This document shows, one piece after another, positions 1 to 9,260 of a stretch of 64,000 nucleotides of DNA (position 1 is the first letter of the stretch; every line of letters starts with the position of its first letter). A program made the translations under genes and the position numbers. Under the pieces are notes generated by a model. That model did no database searches. It was not told where the DNA came from and saw nothing but the letters and a program-made list of their open reading frames with translations. This stretch comes from Streptomyces bikiniensis (GTDB lineage Bacteria; Actinomycetota; Actinomycetes; Streptomycetales; Streptomycetaceae), in assembly GCA_000716465.1 (NCBI GenBank), contig JNWL01000024.1:1-64000 (forward strand), given 5' to 3'.

Positions 1-97
1 TCTCCAGGAACGGGACCACGTCGTCCGGGCCCTCGGGACCGCCGAAGGAGAGCAGCAGCAGGGCGTCGTACGGGGCGGGATCGTGCTGATCGGACAT
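1..97 (-). CDS. hemH: Ferrochelatase, 5' end (partial)
   Basis: The first 32 codons on the minus strand read [20 protein letters not shown] followed by [12 protein letters not shown], the characteristic N-terminus of actinobacterial ferrochelatase/coproporphyrin ferrochelatase, which inserts iron into the tetrapyrrole at the last steps of haem synthesis. The gene runs off the left edge, so nothing can be said of its catalytic residues. The ATG is at 95-97 in reverse. Recognition is from the conserved [20 protein letters not shown] block. Confidence 0.88.
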   Translation of the reverse strand, partial: MSDQHDPAPYDALLLLSFGGPEGPDDVVPFLE

Positions 98-435
98 GGG
101 AAAGGGGATCTCCGAAAACGTCGTGGTGCGGTTTCCCCTTCTTCCGCGTGCGGGGCTCCCCGGATGCGGGGACGCGGGACGACGCGCGGCCCGGCCTCGT
201 GCGCGGACGGCGCTTCGGTTCCTCCGTCGTCCTCGCGGGTCGGGGCCCGGTGTCACGCGCACCGGGGGAGGCGGCCGGGAACCGTGCGCGACTGCGCCGT
301 GACGTCGTGCATCCGAGAGGGGCATATCGTTCGAAAAGTCCTGGAAGCGGCACTTTCAAGTGTCGACCGCAGGAGGAACGGCGACCGCCGGTTGCACATC
401 CGGCGGCTCCCTCCTCCCGACCACAGGGACGTGAC
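98..435. other. Intergenic region between hemH and a DUF6479 gene
   Basis: No supported gene. It must hold the promoter of the minus-strand hemH and, near 320-430, that of the small membrane protein starting at 436. Overlapping open frames on both strands are arginine/proline-rich and resemble no family. Confidence 0.4.
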
Positions 436-777
436 ATGAGCGTATGCGCGTCGGGCTCCGCGCCCTTCACGAACGCCGCCGCCGTCTGGCAGACGGGACT
501 GGCCCAGGCGTCGGTCGGACTCGTCGTCGTCGCCGTGATCATCGGCGCTTTCCTTCTCGGCGCGAGGATCAGGGACGAGGAGCTTCCGCCCCCCGACCCC
601 GCCTCCCAGCCGCGCCGTCCCGCGACCGACCGGCGGCCCGGCAGGACGTCGGAGTACCGGCACCCCGTCCGGGCGCCGTTCGCGGACGCGACGCGCAGGC
701 TCAGGCCGCACCAGCTCCTGGGCGGCCGCACCGAGACGTCGCCCGAGCCGCCGGCCGAGGAGCGGCGCAAGTGGTGA
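436..777 (+). CDS. DUF6479 family membrane protein
   Basis: A 113-residue protein with a short N-terminal segment, one hydrophobic membrane segment (about residues 23-43, VGLVVVAVIIGAFLLGARI), then a proline- and arginine-rich cytoplasmic tail ending with a RRLRPHQL motif and charged residues. This arrangement (single helix, GARIR, Pro-rich tail, R-L-x-P-H-x-L near the end) is that of the Streptomyces-specific DUF6479 family, of unknown function. The ATG at 436 is chosen because the hydrophobic segment follows directly and an AGGGAC sequence lies 6 nt upstream; an open extension to 148 is compositionally unlike coding sequence. Confidence 0.7.
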   Translation: MSVCASGSAPFTNAAAVWQTGLAQASVGLVVVAVIIGAFLLGARIRDEELPPPDPASQPRRPATDRRPGRTSEYRHPVRAPFADATRRLRPHQLLGGRTETSPEPPAEERRKW

Positions 778-964
778 GCGGTCGCGGAGGCCCGGCAGGA
801 CCGGACCGACCGTGACGAAGGCCCGGGTGCGACGAGCGTCCGCCACGTGCCCCGTGCCTCTGGCGTCGCGTTTCGACGCAAGAACGACGCGGCTGGTGCC
901 CCTCCCTCCGTCGAGCGACGGTGAAGACGGCAACGCATTCGCCTCGCCGATCGGAGGAGAGGTC

Positions 965-1144
965 ATGGCCGAATCGCTCGTACCCCCCGAGGAGACCCCG
1001 CCCGTCGAGGGTTCGATCTCGTCCGCCCATCCCGAGCGGCCCGACGGGGGCATCTGGGAACACCCCATGATCTGGGTGTCCCTCATCCTCCTCGGCTCGC
1101 TCTCCGTGGCGCTCTTCTTCGCACTCCGGATCATCGACCTCTGA
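965..1144 (+). CDS. DUF6480 family small membrane protein
   Basis: A 59-residue protein with an acidic, proline-rich N-terminus containing PPEETPPVEGSIS and one C-terminal membrane helix (about residues 36-55, IWVSLILLGSLSVALFFALR). The PP-x-ETPP-x-EGS block followed by a single helix is the signature of DUF6480, a small family common in Streptomyces with unknown role. The ATG at 965 is preceded by a strong GGAGGAGAGG ribosome-binding site, which rules out the longer open frame from 812. It stands alone on the strand. Confidence 0.72.
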   Translation: MAESLVPPEETPPVEGSISSAHPERPDGGIWEHPMIWVSLILLGSLSVALFFALRIIDL

Positions 1145-1718
1145 CTCCGCGTGGGGGCTCCGGGACACCGGCCGGGGCCCGGACGCAGCACGCCAGCACG
1201 GACCGGCCGCTGCCGGCCCTGCACCGGTCGAAGGGGCCGGGCGGATTCATGGAAGCGGTCCGGCGTCCGGTGCCGCCAGGGGCCCGGCGAAGGCCGCGTT
1301 CGCTCCCGCGGATCTTGGTCGACCGCCTGAAAGGCTTTGTCGCCTGCGAGGACGGTGACGGTGACCGGTCCCTTGCCTGAGCTGTCGGCAACGACTTCGT
1401 CGGAGTCGCCCGTGGTGCCCCTCAGGCGTGCCCGGCGCGGTCTGCTGTGCCACCGGCGGGTCCGGCACTGTGCGGTGGGTATCCGGCCGGACCCCATGGC
1501 GAATGCGACGATCGCCCCACTACGTAGAACAAGGTCTGGGAACGTGGTGCGTGACGTCGGCCCGAACGCGTACCGGCGACCCGCGCCGGAACGCCGGCCC
1601 GCATCCGTTGGGTGGACGGTGCCGAGCACCTGCTGAACGGCCGGATGCGGGTGTTAAGAACGTAATAGGAATCGCCTTGCCGCAGGCTGTGGGGAAGGGG
1701 CGGCGAGAGGCTTCCGGC
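1145..1718. other. Intergenic region
   Basis: No supported gene over 570 bases. Overlapping frames on both strands are arginine-rich and lack ribosome-binding sites or family motifs. The end nearest 1719 presumably carries the promoter of the small membrane protein that follows. Confidence 0.4.
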
Positions 1719-1892
1719 GTGGCTGATTTCTGGGGTTCCGATCGCCGTGCTCGGTGGATCGCGTATGCGCTGGCCGTGGCCGGCGCGTGTCTGATCGCGT
1801 GGGGAGGCGCCGTGGGGTCCCTCTGGGTGATAGGGGTCGGCGTGTGGTTGTTCATCGCCGCTGTCCTGGTCGATCTGATCCGGCGCCCGTAA
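1719..1892 (+). CDS. Small two-helix membrane protein, unknown function
   Basis: A 57-residue product from a GTG at 1719, preceded by GAGAGG 8 nt upstream. After a short basic start (DFWGSDRRARW) there are two hydrophobic stretches, IAYALAVAGACLIAWGGAV and LWVIGVGVWLFIAAVLVDLI, ending RRP. It looks like a small integral membrane protein. I do not recognise the family. The upstream part of the open frame (1428-1718) is compositionally unlike a protein, so the late start is preferred. Confidence 0.45.
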   Translation: MADFWGSDRRARWIAYALAVAGACLIAWGGAVGSLWVIGVGVWLFIAAVLVDLIRRP

Positions 1893-2231
1893 CGCCTGCC
1901 CGTACAACAGCGCAGGTGGAGCTGCATGTTGGCGATTCCGACCAAGGAGGGGCCCGGTCGGCTGTCGTGCTTCCGAGGCGACATGATGATCCTGGCGGGC
2001 AAGGCCTGGCGGGCGCCGGAACAAAGAGTTCCGGACACGCCGCGGTGCCGCCGGTTCCCGTTCCCTCCCGGCGGTGAAACCGTCTCCGGGCGCTTCTCGA
2101 CACTCTCGCACGAGGCGTTACCGGCGTGTTCGGGGCAGACGGGGTGTGTTGCCGGGAGGCCGCATACTCGGTGCTCGCGTCACCGCGTGTGCGGCGGCGG
2201 TCAGGCCTGCGGGCAGGAACGAGGGAAGTCG
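1893..2231. other. Leader/intergenic region upstream of the KimA-like permease
   Basis: 340 bases with no supported gene. The permease frame is open through it, but the translated segment (many Cys and Arg, no helices) is unlike the family, so this is treated as untranslated leader. Long leaders upstream of K+ transporters can hold c-di-AMP (ydaO-type) riboswitches; I do not see a convincing one by eye. Confidence 0.35.
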
Positions 2232-4223
2232 ATGGGAGACATGAAGGACACGAAGGGCCTGGCCGTGCCCGAGGTGGTGGACAGTCCCGCGCTGCGGCCG
2301 GAACCGACCGGGCGCCTGGCGCGGTGGATGCTGCGCCACCGGGTGCAGCCCGTGGGACCGGCGGCCGGAGAGGGGCACGGCGAGCCGCACGCCTGGTGGA
2401 AGGTGATGTGCCTGACCGGGGTCGACTACTTCTCCAGTCTCGCCTACGTACCGGCCATCGCCGCCCTCGCCGCAGGGGCCGTCTCGCCCCTGGCAACGCT
2501 GCTGATCGTGGCGCTGACGCTGGTGGGCATGCTGCCGATGTACCGGCGGGTGGCCAAGGAGAGTCCGCACGGCGCCGGGTCCGTGGCCATGCTGGAGGAC
2601 CTGCTGCCCTTCTGGTGGGGCAAGCTGTTCGTGCTGGTCCTGCTCGGTTTCGTGGCCACGTCGTGGATCATCACGATCACCCTGTCGACGGCGGACGCGT
2701 CGGTGCACGTGGTGGAGAACCCCTTCTTCCCCGAGGCCCTGCACGGCCACGAAGTCGCCCTCACCGTAGTGCTGCTCCTGGTCCTCGGCGGGGTCTTCCT
2801 CCTCGGCTTCAGCGAGGCCGTCAGCGTCGCCATCCCGCTGGTCGCCGTCTTCCTGCTGCTGAACGCGGTCGTGATCGTCGTCGGCCTGGCGCACGTGTTC
2901 ACCACCCCGGGCGCGTTCTCCGCCTGGACCGACGCCCTCGTCGAGGGGGGAGGCGGATTCGGAGACCTGATGGCACCGGCGCTCCTCGCCTTCCCGCTGC
3001 TCGTGCTCGGTCTGTCCGGGTTCGAGACCGGGGTGAGCATGATGCCCCTGGTGGCGGCCGACGGCGCCGACGACGAGCAGCGGCTGCGGTCGCGGATCCG
3101 CAACACCCGTCTGCTGCTGACCGCCGCCGCGCTGATCATGAGCGTCTACCTGCTGGCCTCCAGTTTCGTGACCACCGTCCTCATCCCCCACGAGGAGTTC
3201 GAGCCCGGTGGCGCGGCGAACGGCCGGGCCCTGGCCTGGCTCGCGCACGAGCACGTCGGGGAGGCGTTCGGCACCGTCTACGACATCAGCACCATCCTCA
3301 TCCTGTGGTTCGCCGGCGCCTCGGCCATGGCCGGACTGATCAACATCGTCCCCCGCTACCTCCCCGGCTACGGCATGGCCCCCGAATGGGGACGCGCGGT
3401 ACGCCCCGTGGTCCTCGTCTACACCGCCCTGTGCGTCCTCATCACCATCGCCTTCGACGCCGACGTCGACGCCCAGGCCGGCGCGTACGCCACCGGCATC
3501 CTGGCCATGATGGTCTCAGGCGCCTTCGCCGTCACCGTCTCCGTGGCACGCTCCGGCCGCCGGCCGGCCGCCGCCGGTTTCGCGCTCCTGACCCTGGTCC
3601 TGCTGTACGCGCTGGTCTACAACATCATCGACAAGCCCGACGGCATCACCATCTCCGGCTTCTTCATCGCCGGCATCGTCGTCGTCTCGCTGATCTCCCG
3701 CGTCACGCGCACCACCGAGCTGCGCGCCGACCGCCTCGTCTTCGACGAAGACGCCCGGAGGTTCCTCACCGACACCCTGGCCCACGACGACGCCATCAAC
3801 ATCATCGCCAACCGCCGCCAGGCCGGCGACGGCGCCGAGTACCGCGACAAGGAACGCGAACAGCGTGGCACCAACCCGGTCCCGGGCCGGGCCGACGTCC
3901 TGTTCCTGGAGATCGACGTGGTCGACCCCTCCGACTTCAGCGAGGTCCTCACCGTCCACGGCGTCGAGGTGGACGGGCACCGGATCCTGCGCGCCCAGGC
4001 CCCGGCGGCCCCCAACGCCATCGCCGCGGTCCTCCTCGCCCTGCGCGACACCACCGGCGTCAAACCCCACTGCTACTTCGCCTGGGCCGAGGGAAGCCCC
4101 CTGAAGCACATGTTCCGCTACTTCCTCCTGGGCCGCGGCGACACCGCACCCGTCACCCGCGAGATCATCCGCCGACACGAACCCGACCCCGACCGCCGCC
4201 CCGGCATCCACGTCGGCGGCTGA
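2232..4223 (+). CDS. APC-superfamily permease, KimA (YdaO)-like potassium importer
   Basis: A 663-residue membrane protein. After about 60 soluble residues come the motif [18 protein letters not shown], then [20 protein letters not shown] and [20 protein letters not shown], and about twelve helices up to residue 500. A soluble C-terminal domain of about 160 residues follows. This pattern and length match the KimA/YdaO branch of the APC superfamily, high-affinity K+/H+ symporters of Gram-positive bacteria often annotated as amino acid transporters. The ATG at 2232 follows GAGGGAAG. A K+ role fits the neighbouring kdp remnants and could explain why kdp decay was tolerated. Substrate is inferred; an amino acid permease is the alternative. 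Confidence 0.75.
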   Translation: MGDMKDTKGLAVPEVVDSPALRPEPTGRLARWMLRHRVQPVGPAAGEGHGEPHAWWKVMCLTGVDYFSSLAYVPAIAALAAGAVSPLATLLIVALTLVGMLPMYRRVAKESPHGAGSVAMLEDLLPFWWGKLFVLVLLGFVATSWIITITLSTADASVHVVENPFFPEALHGHEVALTVVLLLVLGGVFLLGFSEAVSVAIPLVAVFLLLNAVVIVVGLAHVFTTPGAFSAWTDALVEGGGGFGDLMAPALLAFPLLVLGLSGFETGVSMMPLVAADGADDEQRLRSRIRNTRLLLTAAALIMSVYLLASSFVTTVLIPHEEFEPGGAANGRALAWLAHEHVGEAFGTVYDISTILILWFAGASAMAGLINIVPRYLPGYGMAPEWGRAVRPVVLVYTALCVLITIAFDADVDAQAGAYATGILAMMVSGAFAVTVSVARSGRRPAAAGFALLTLVLLYALVYNIIDKPDGITISGFFIAGIVVVSLISRVTRTTELRADRLVFDEDARRFLTDTLAHDDAINIIANRRQAGDGAEYRDKEREQRGTNPVPGRADVLFLEIDVVDPSDFSEVLTVHGVEVDGHRILRAQAPAAPNAIAAVLLALRDTTGVKPHCYFAWAEGSPLKHMFRYFLLGRGDTAPVTREIIRRHEPDPDRRPGIHVGG

Positions 4224-4510
4224 CCCGTGACCGGTGCGGCCGGCACACCCCGCGAAAGCACTCCGGGTGGACGACCGGCGATGCCGCCGGCCCGGCACGC
4301 GACGCCTTCCCGGGAAGCGGCCCCCGCCCCCGGCTTCCGTCGCTCCGACCGGCGGCGTCGTCGGCGTCCTGCGGGTCGTCGCGTGCGGCCGGTGCCACGG
4401 TCCTTCGTGTGCACACCCGTGCCCGGACGGGTGCCGGTACCGGAGGAGGCCGGTTCGGGGCGCATGTCCCGGCCGTCCTCGCCGCGTTCGTGCCGGACGC
4501 ATCGGAAGGG

Positions 4511-5056
4511 CTACTGCAGGCCGGAGACCTTGAGGATGCAGCGCGTCGTCTCCGCGTGGAGACGTAGGGAGAGGCAGGCGAGGTCGGTGGTGCCGTGGGT
4601 CAGGGTGCCGCGCTGACGGGAGGTGCGGGCGCCCGTCTCGATCCGCAACCACAACCCCGGGTTGGCGAGGAGGACCCGGAGGTCGACCTCGGCCCGCGAT
4701 CCCTCGTCGTCCCGCAGGATCAGACGCCGGGAGGTGCCCTGCGGCCACGAGACCGAGACGAGCCGGTCGATGCGGACCGTCCTGGTGAGCCACGGTCCCC
4801 GGACCACGAGCAGGCCCGGTGCGACTCCCACCCGTGCGGGCAGCAGGACCACCAGCAGGGCTGCGGCCAGGGCGATCCACCCCGCTGTGCCGAGCAGGGT
4901 CGGCTCGTGCGCGCAGGCGTCGACGCCCAGCGACACCCCGAGCAGTGATCCCGCGCACGCCAGGGCGTAACGGGCCTCGCCTGCCCAGCCGGTGTCGTGC
5001 AGTACCTCGTCGACGGGGCCGGGTGCGGGGCGGGGAGCGGGAAGCGGGGGCTGCAT
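4511..5056 (-). CDS. Membrane protein with two helices and a C-terminal PH-like domain
   Basis: A 181-residue protein. A proline-rich N-terminus is followed by two adjacent hydrophobic segments (about residues 28-48 and 55-75). A soluble part follows with VVRGPWLTRTVRIDRLVSVSW and LILRDDEGSRAEVDLRVLLANP, typical of the bacterial PH-like domains found in small Streptomyces membrane proteins. No enzymatic motif is seen. It is convergent with the KimA-like gene. Function unknown; the fold assignment is by pattern only. Confidence 0.65.
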   Translation of the reverse strand: MQPPLPAPRPAPGPVDEVLHDTGWAGEARYALACAGSLLGVSLGVDACAHEPTLLGTAGWIALAAALLVVLLPARVGVAPGLLVVRGPWLTRTVRIDRLVSVSWPQGTSRRLILRDDEGSRAEVDLRVLLANPGLWLRIETGARTSRQRGTLTHGTTDLACLSLRLHAETTRCILKVSGLQ

Positions 5057-5098
5057 GGCGCTGACGCTAGACGTTCGGGACGGAGGAACCGGGTAGGG

Positions 5099-5665
5099 CT
5101 ACGCGTTGTTTACGCGGCGGCGGAAAGATTTGACGCGCCGCTGACGGGAAGGGAGCCGTCGGCCGGCCCACGTGCTCGCGGACCGGCCGGAAACCACCGG
5201 TCCAGGCGAGGAGGGACCCGCGCGGTCGTCGCGCGAGCCGCTCCAGGTCGCGGTGCGCCCCCGTGCGGCGATGCCGGCGGCAGCCCGGCGAGGCCAGACC
5301 GGGCTCAGGCGCTGTCGCCGCTCTCCGGGGCCGGTGGTGCAGACCACCTCCCCGTACCGGCTTCCGGTGAACCGGGTACGGACCACCGTCATCCCCCCGC
5401 TCCTGCCGAAGGCGGCCCAGCCACGCCCGAACCGGACGAGCGGCACGGGGGCGCCCCAGGTGGAGCCGATCCGGCCGGGGCCTGGTGGGGCGGCGAGTGT
5501 CGGTCCGCCCCGGTCGCGCAGGCGCCGGACGATCACCCCGCGCGGTACCCGCGCCGGCACACCGGCCGCACGGCTGCGGACGGACGGCGGAGCCGCAGGG
5601 CGGAGGCGGGTATCGGACGGCAAGACGGGCCCGCGCCCCTGCACGGCCCGGGACGGTCGAACCAC
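5099..5665 (-). CDS. Possible hypothetical protein or remnant, 188 codons
   Basis: This minus-strand frame has about 90% G or C in third positions over most of its length, which argues for a present or former gene. The central segment reads like protein (VPLVRFGRGWAAFGRSGGMT, then VVRTRFTGSRYGEVV), while both ends are arginine-rich. No good start or ribosome-binding site is visible; a GTG near codon 47 is possible. I do not recognise the family. It may be a decayed gene. Confidence 0.3.
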   Translation of the reverse strand: MVRPSRAVQGRGPVLPSDTRLRPAAPPSVRSRAAGVPARVPRGVIVRRLRDRGGPTLAAPPGPGRIGSTWGAPVPLVRFGRGWAAFGRSGGMTVVRTRFTGSRYGEVVCTTGPGERRQRLSPVWPRRAAAGIAARGRTATWSGSRDDRAGPSSPGPVVSGRSASTWAGRRLPSRQRRVKSFRRRVNNA

Positions 5666-6047
5666 TGGCGTCCTCGGGCCGCTGAGCCACCCAGGACGAA
5701 TCCAGTCGCCCGGGGCACTGCTGGCGGTGAAGCGCGGGTTCTGACGAGGCCCGTACGACGCAAGGACGTTCCGGGTTGGGGGGACGGGAGGCGACCGCAG
5801 ATCCGGTGCGTACCGGACGTGTCCGTGACGAGCCCCGCCCCCGCGTCTCCGGAAACCGCGTTCTCCGGCCGGACTCGTCCGATCGTGTGATCCGCCCGTA
5901 CGGAACCTGTCAAGGCTCCGTCAGTGTTCACGGTTCGCCCGACGGGGTGGCGTCACAGTGGACGAGCGGCCGCGCCACCCCCGTTTCGATGAGGGGAGGA
6001 CGACCGCACTCCGTCATCCGCCCTTCTGCAAAGGGAGTCGATCCTGC
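5666..6047. other. Intergenic region upstream of the first kdpF
   Basis: No supported gene. The last 30 bases carry AAGGGAG as the ribosome-binding site of kdpF copy 1. Nothing else is recognised. Confidence 0.35.
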
Positions 6048-6137
6048 GTGACCATCGAGAACGTGGTCGGTCTCATCGTCGCCCTCGGCATCGTCGGCTA
6101 CCTGGTGGCCGCACTGATCAACCCGGAGAAGTTCTGA
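6048..6137 (+). CDS. kdpF: KdpF, small subunit of the K+-transporting ATPase (first copy)
   Basis: A 29-residue hydrophobic peptide, V-TIENVVGLIVALGIVGYLV-AALINPEKF, starting with GTG at 6048. The single helix followed by a P-E-(K/R)-F terminus is the KdpF signature; KdpF stabilises the KdpFABC high-affinity potassium pump. An AAGGGAG lies about 10 nt upstream. Oddly, it is not followed by kdpA: a second kdpF lies 650 bases downstream, so this looks like an orphan left by a duplication or rearrangement of the kdp locus. Confidence 0.78.
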   Translation: MTIENVVGLIVALGIVGYLVAALINPEKF

Positions 6138-6711
6138 CCGGCGCCGGGCGTCGAGGCCCTGGTCCTCCTGGTCTCTCTGCCCCGCGCGGAGGGTCCCGTC
6201 CACGGCACTCCCGTACGCGCCGAACGCTGAGGCCGTGCGCGGACCGCGTGCCCGGCACGGGACCCGGACGTCCCGGAGCGAGGGCCGTCCCGTGAACACG
6301 GACGGAGCGCCGGCGCCGGGAGGTACTGCCGTGGCCGGTTCCGCACGCCGAGGAGTACCAGGAGCCCCCTCGGGTGCCAACCGTGCGGGTCCGTTACGGA
6401 GGGCCGCCGACACCGGGGGGGTGAAGCGTGCCGAATCAGCAGCAGCCCTTGCCCCGCCGTGCGTCGCAGCCCGCCCGGACGACAGCGAGCGGGCGGTCCA
6501 GGACGTGGCCGAGACGTCCACCGGCGAGTCCGTACCGCTTCCGGCCGTTGTAGGGGGAGGGCCACCACGCGCCCGTAGTCCCACGTAGAGGACGCGTCAA
6601 AAGGGGTGCCAAGGGCGTAAGGGGGGTGTCAACGAAGACGGTGGGCGGCGCAAAAGGATGTTTTCTCATCTCGTCCGAGAATCCGCTTTCCTTCTTCAGC
6701 AGGAGCTCACG
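6138..6711. other. Non-coding stretch between the kdpF copies, with a possible kdp operator
   Basis: No supported gene. At 6596-6632 three related sequences (GTCAA, GCCAA, GTCAA) stand within a G-rich tract just upstream of the second kdp promoter region. Repeats of this type lie in front of kdp operons and could be a KdpE-type operator. This is pattern only; the KdpD kinase that would act on KdpE survives here only as a C-terminal scrap. Confidence 0.3.
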
Positions 6712-6795
6712 ATGGCCGACCTGGCCTTCGTCGTCACCACGGTCGCGGTCTTCGCGCCGGTGGCGTTCATCGCCGAGGGGGTGGCGAAGCTGTGA
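6712..6795 (+). CDS. 27-residue membrane peptide preceding kdpF
   Basis: MADLAFVVTTVAVFAPVAFI-AEGVAKL is a single hydrophobic helix with polar ends, translated from an ATG at 6712 with AGGAG 7 nt upstream. Its stop codon overlaps the GTG start of the second kdpF (GTGA, 6792-6795), so the two are translationally coupled. A peptide of this size and sequence type commonly precedes kdpF in Streptomyces, though it is usually unannotated. A role in the Kdp complex is inference. Confidence 0.6.
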   Translation: MADLAFVVTTVAVFAPVAFIAEGVAKL

Positions 6796-6881
6796 CTGTC
6801 GAGAACGTCGTCGGTCTGTTCGTCGCCGTCGCCCTCCTGGGCTATCTCGTCCTCGCCCTCCTCGAACCGGAGAGGTTCTGA
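6792..6881 (+). CDS. kdpF: KdpF, small subunit of the K+-transporting ATPase (second copy)
   Basis: A 29-residue peptide, V-TVENVVGLFVAVALLGYLV-LALLEPERF, from a GTG at 6792. It has the canonical KdpF helix and P-E-R-F end and lies in the normal position, 8 bases before kdpA. It shares most residues with the copy at 6048. Because the rest of the operon is broken, a functional KdpFABC pump cannot be made from this locus. Confidence 0.82.
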   Translation: MTVENVVGLFVAVALLGYLVLALLEPERF

Positions 6882-6889
6882 GCCAAGAG

Positions 6890-7858
6890 ATGAGTCCTGT
6901 TCTTGCCGGCGTGCTCCAGCTTCTGGCGCTGGTCGTCGCCCTCGGCCTGTCCTGCCGGCCGCTGGGCGACCACATGGCGAAGGTGTACTCCCCGGAGAAG
7001 CACTACCGGCCCGAGAAGCGGATCTACCGGGCGATCGGTGCGAACCCGTCGGTGGAGACGCGCTGGCCGGCGTGCCTGCGCGGAGTTCTCGCCTTCTCCG
7101 CGGTGAGCGTCCTGTTCCCGTACCTGCTCCAGCGGGTGCAGGGGTCGCTGCCCGGTTCGCTCGGCTCCGTGTCGATCGGCCCGGACCACGCGTTCAACAC
7201 GGCCGCGTCCTTCGTGGCCAACACCGACTGGCGGTCGTACTAAGGCGAACAGGCCATGAGCCACGTCGTGCAGACCGGCGGCCTCGCGGTGCAGAACTTC
7301 GTGTCGGCGGCCGTCGGCATGGCGGTGGCCGTCGCCCTGGTGCGTGGCTTCGCCCGCTCCCGCACCGGTGAGCTGGGCAACTTCTGGGCCGATCCGGTCC
7401 GGGGCACGGTCCGGATCCTGCTGCCGATCTCCGTCATCGGTGCGCTCGTGCTCGTCGCCCGCGGCGCGATCCAGAACTTCTCCGGCATCCACGCGGTCGG
7501 GCAGTTCACCGGCACGATCGTGTTCCTGCTCGCGGTGGTGACCCTCAAGCCCTTCGCGATCTACGCCGGTGCCGACGAGCAGACCTCCCTGATCGTCCTG
7601 ACGGCCCTCCTGGTCTGCTTCATCCCGACCACCATCGGCGCCCTGCTCTCCGCGATCGGCATCGCGGGCATGGACCGGTTGGTCCAGCGGAACGTCCTCA
7701 CGATGTCGGGCCGTGCGGTCGAGGCGACGGGCGGCACGGTGACCATCGAGGACACCCCCGGAGGCGGCTCGACCACGGTGCTCGGCCTCCGCACGGCAGG
7801 TGACCCTCGCCCGTCGCTCCCGGACACCTTCACGGGGAGGGTGACACGAGGCCGATGA
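6890..7858 (+). pseudogene. Decayed kdp operon: in-frame kdpA-kdpB-kdpD deletion fusion with a nonsense codon
   Basis: The frame begins as a normal KdpA (MSPVLAGVLQLLALVVALGL). After 117 codons, at 7241, a TAA stands where KdpA has Tyr ([27 protein letters not shown]). The same frame continues with KdpA up to about 7510 ([17 protein letters not shown]). It then becomes the middle of KdpB ([39 protein letters not shown]) and finally the C-terminal ATPase edge of the sensor kinase KdpD ([20 protein letters not shown]). Most of kdpA, kdpB, all of kdpC and nearly all of kdpD are missing. Two internal deletions that kept frame plus the stop make this a pseudogene; a truncated KdpA or the KdpA/B/D chimera from the ATG at 7256 could still be made. 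Confidence 0.88.
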
Positions 7859-8016
7859 CGGGCACCGGCTTCGACCGGAGGCGATGTGGGGTTCGAGGGG
7901 GGGGTACCTCCTCGGCCGGCCTCGACGGCGGACCTCGAGCGTCCGCCACGGAAGTCGGGCGTCCACCAGGTGGGTAGGTTGCCCCTCGATACGGGAACGA
8001 ACGGAACGAGGGGCCA

Positions 8017-9051
8017 GTGACACAGCAGAACGGCAAGAAGGAGGGGGCTCTGCCTCCCTCGGTGGTGGACTGCGCCCTGTACGAGGACGGCTGCCGGATC
8101 CCCGGGCAGGTGGGTCTGGACGCGATCACGAAGCGGATAGACCCGCAGGCCGGACGGTTCGCGTGGATCGGCTTGTACGAGCCCACCGCGGAGCAGCTGC
8201 AGGAGGTGGCCGACGCGTTCGGCCTGCACCCCCTGGCGGTGGAGGACGCCGTCCACGCCCACCAGCGTCCCAAACTGGAGCGCTACGGCGACATGCTGTT
8301 CCTGGTGCTGAAGACGATCGTCTACGTCGACCACGAGAAGGTCACCGCGACCAGCGAGATCGTCGACACCGGCGAGATCATGGTCTTCGCCGGCCCCGGC
8401 TACGCGATCACCGTCCGCCACGGCAGCGCGCCTCCGCTGGAAGGGGTGCGCCGTCTGCTCCAGGAAGACCCCCTGCAGCTGGGCTGCGGTCCCGCGGCCG
8501 TCCTGCACGCGGTGGCCGACATGGTCGTCGACCGTTACATCGACGTCGCCGACGCCTTCGCCGGCGACGTCGACACCCTGGAAGCCGAGGTCTTCTCTCC
8601 CGACACCCCCGTCGACGCCGCACGCATCTACCAGCTCAAGCGCGAACTGCTGGAGTTCAAACGTGCCGTCATGCCCCTCACCGGCTCCCTGCAGCGCCTG
8701 AGCGACAGCAACGTACCGGGGATCCCACCGAAGGTGGCCACCTACTTCCGAGACGTCACCGACCACCACCAACGCGTCATCGAACAGATCCTGTCCTTCG
8801 ACGAACTGATCACCGGCATGCTCACCGCCAGCATCGCCCAACTCGGCGTCCAGCAGAACGCCGACATGCGCCGCATCAGTGCCTGGGCCGCGCTCATCGC
8901 CGTCCCCACCATGATCGTCGGCATCTACGGCATGAACTTCGAGCACATGCCCGAACTCACCTCCCCCTACGGCTACCCAGCCGTCTGGCTGGTCATGATC
9001 ACCGCGTGCACGGCCGTCTACCGCGCCCTACGCCGCAACAAATGGCTCTGA
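8017..9051 (+). CDS. corA: CorA-family magnesium/cobalt transport protein
   Basis: A 344-residue protein with a large soluble N-terminal domain (to about residue 275), a long helix, and two C-terminal helices. The signature YGMNFEHMPEL contains the GMN motif that forms the selectivity filter of CorA pentameric Mg2+ channels, and MIVGIYGMNFEHMP is placed correctly between the helices. The start is GTG at 8017. It stands alone, convergent with lysA, with a terminator at 9223-9252. Length and motifs are normal for the family, so it is probably functional. Confidence 0.92.
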   Translation: MTQQNGKKEGALPPSVVDCALYEDGCRIPGQVGLDAITKRIDPQAGRFAWIGLYEPTAEQLQEVADAFGLHPLAVEDAVHAHQRPKLERYGDMLFLVLKTIVYVDHEKVTATSEIVDTGEIMVFAGPGYAITVRHGSAPPLEGVRRLLQEDPLQLGCGPAAVLHAVADMVVDRYIDVADAFAGDVDTLEAEVFSPDTPVDAARIYQLKRELLEFKRAVMPLTGSLQRLSDSNVPGIPPKVATYFRDVTDHHQRVIEQILSFDELITGMLTASIAQLGVQQNADMRRISAWAALIAVPTMIVGIYGMNFEHMPELTSPYGYPAVWLVMITACTAVYRALRRNKWL

Positions 9052-9222
9052 CCGGAGCCGCCGAAGCGGTTCCGGCCGGTGCCGACGGCACGGGTCTCGT
9101 CAAGGAAGGGACAGGGACGCCGGCAGGCCGCCCCTCGGAGTGGGTGTCCCTGATCGACGCGAGGACGGCAGACGGGGCGATCGAGAGGGCCGCCCCCCGG
9201 TGAGACGGCGCGCACCCCGTCG

Positions 9223-9252
9223 CCCCGGCCCCTTCCACGGGCGGGGCCGGGG
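9223..9252. terminator. Bidirectional terminator between corA and lysA
   Basis: A perfect 10-bp inverted repeat (CCCCGGCCCC / GGGGCCGGGG) with a 10-base loop lies between the convergent genes, 9 bases before the lysA stop. Confidence 0.6.
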
Positions 9253-9260
9253 AGGCGACC

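Noticed and set aside
2126..4567. 813-codon plus-strand frame overlapping the KimA-like permease
   Set aside because: Arg/Pro/Gly-rich shadow in the +1 frame; the permease frame has all helices and motifs.
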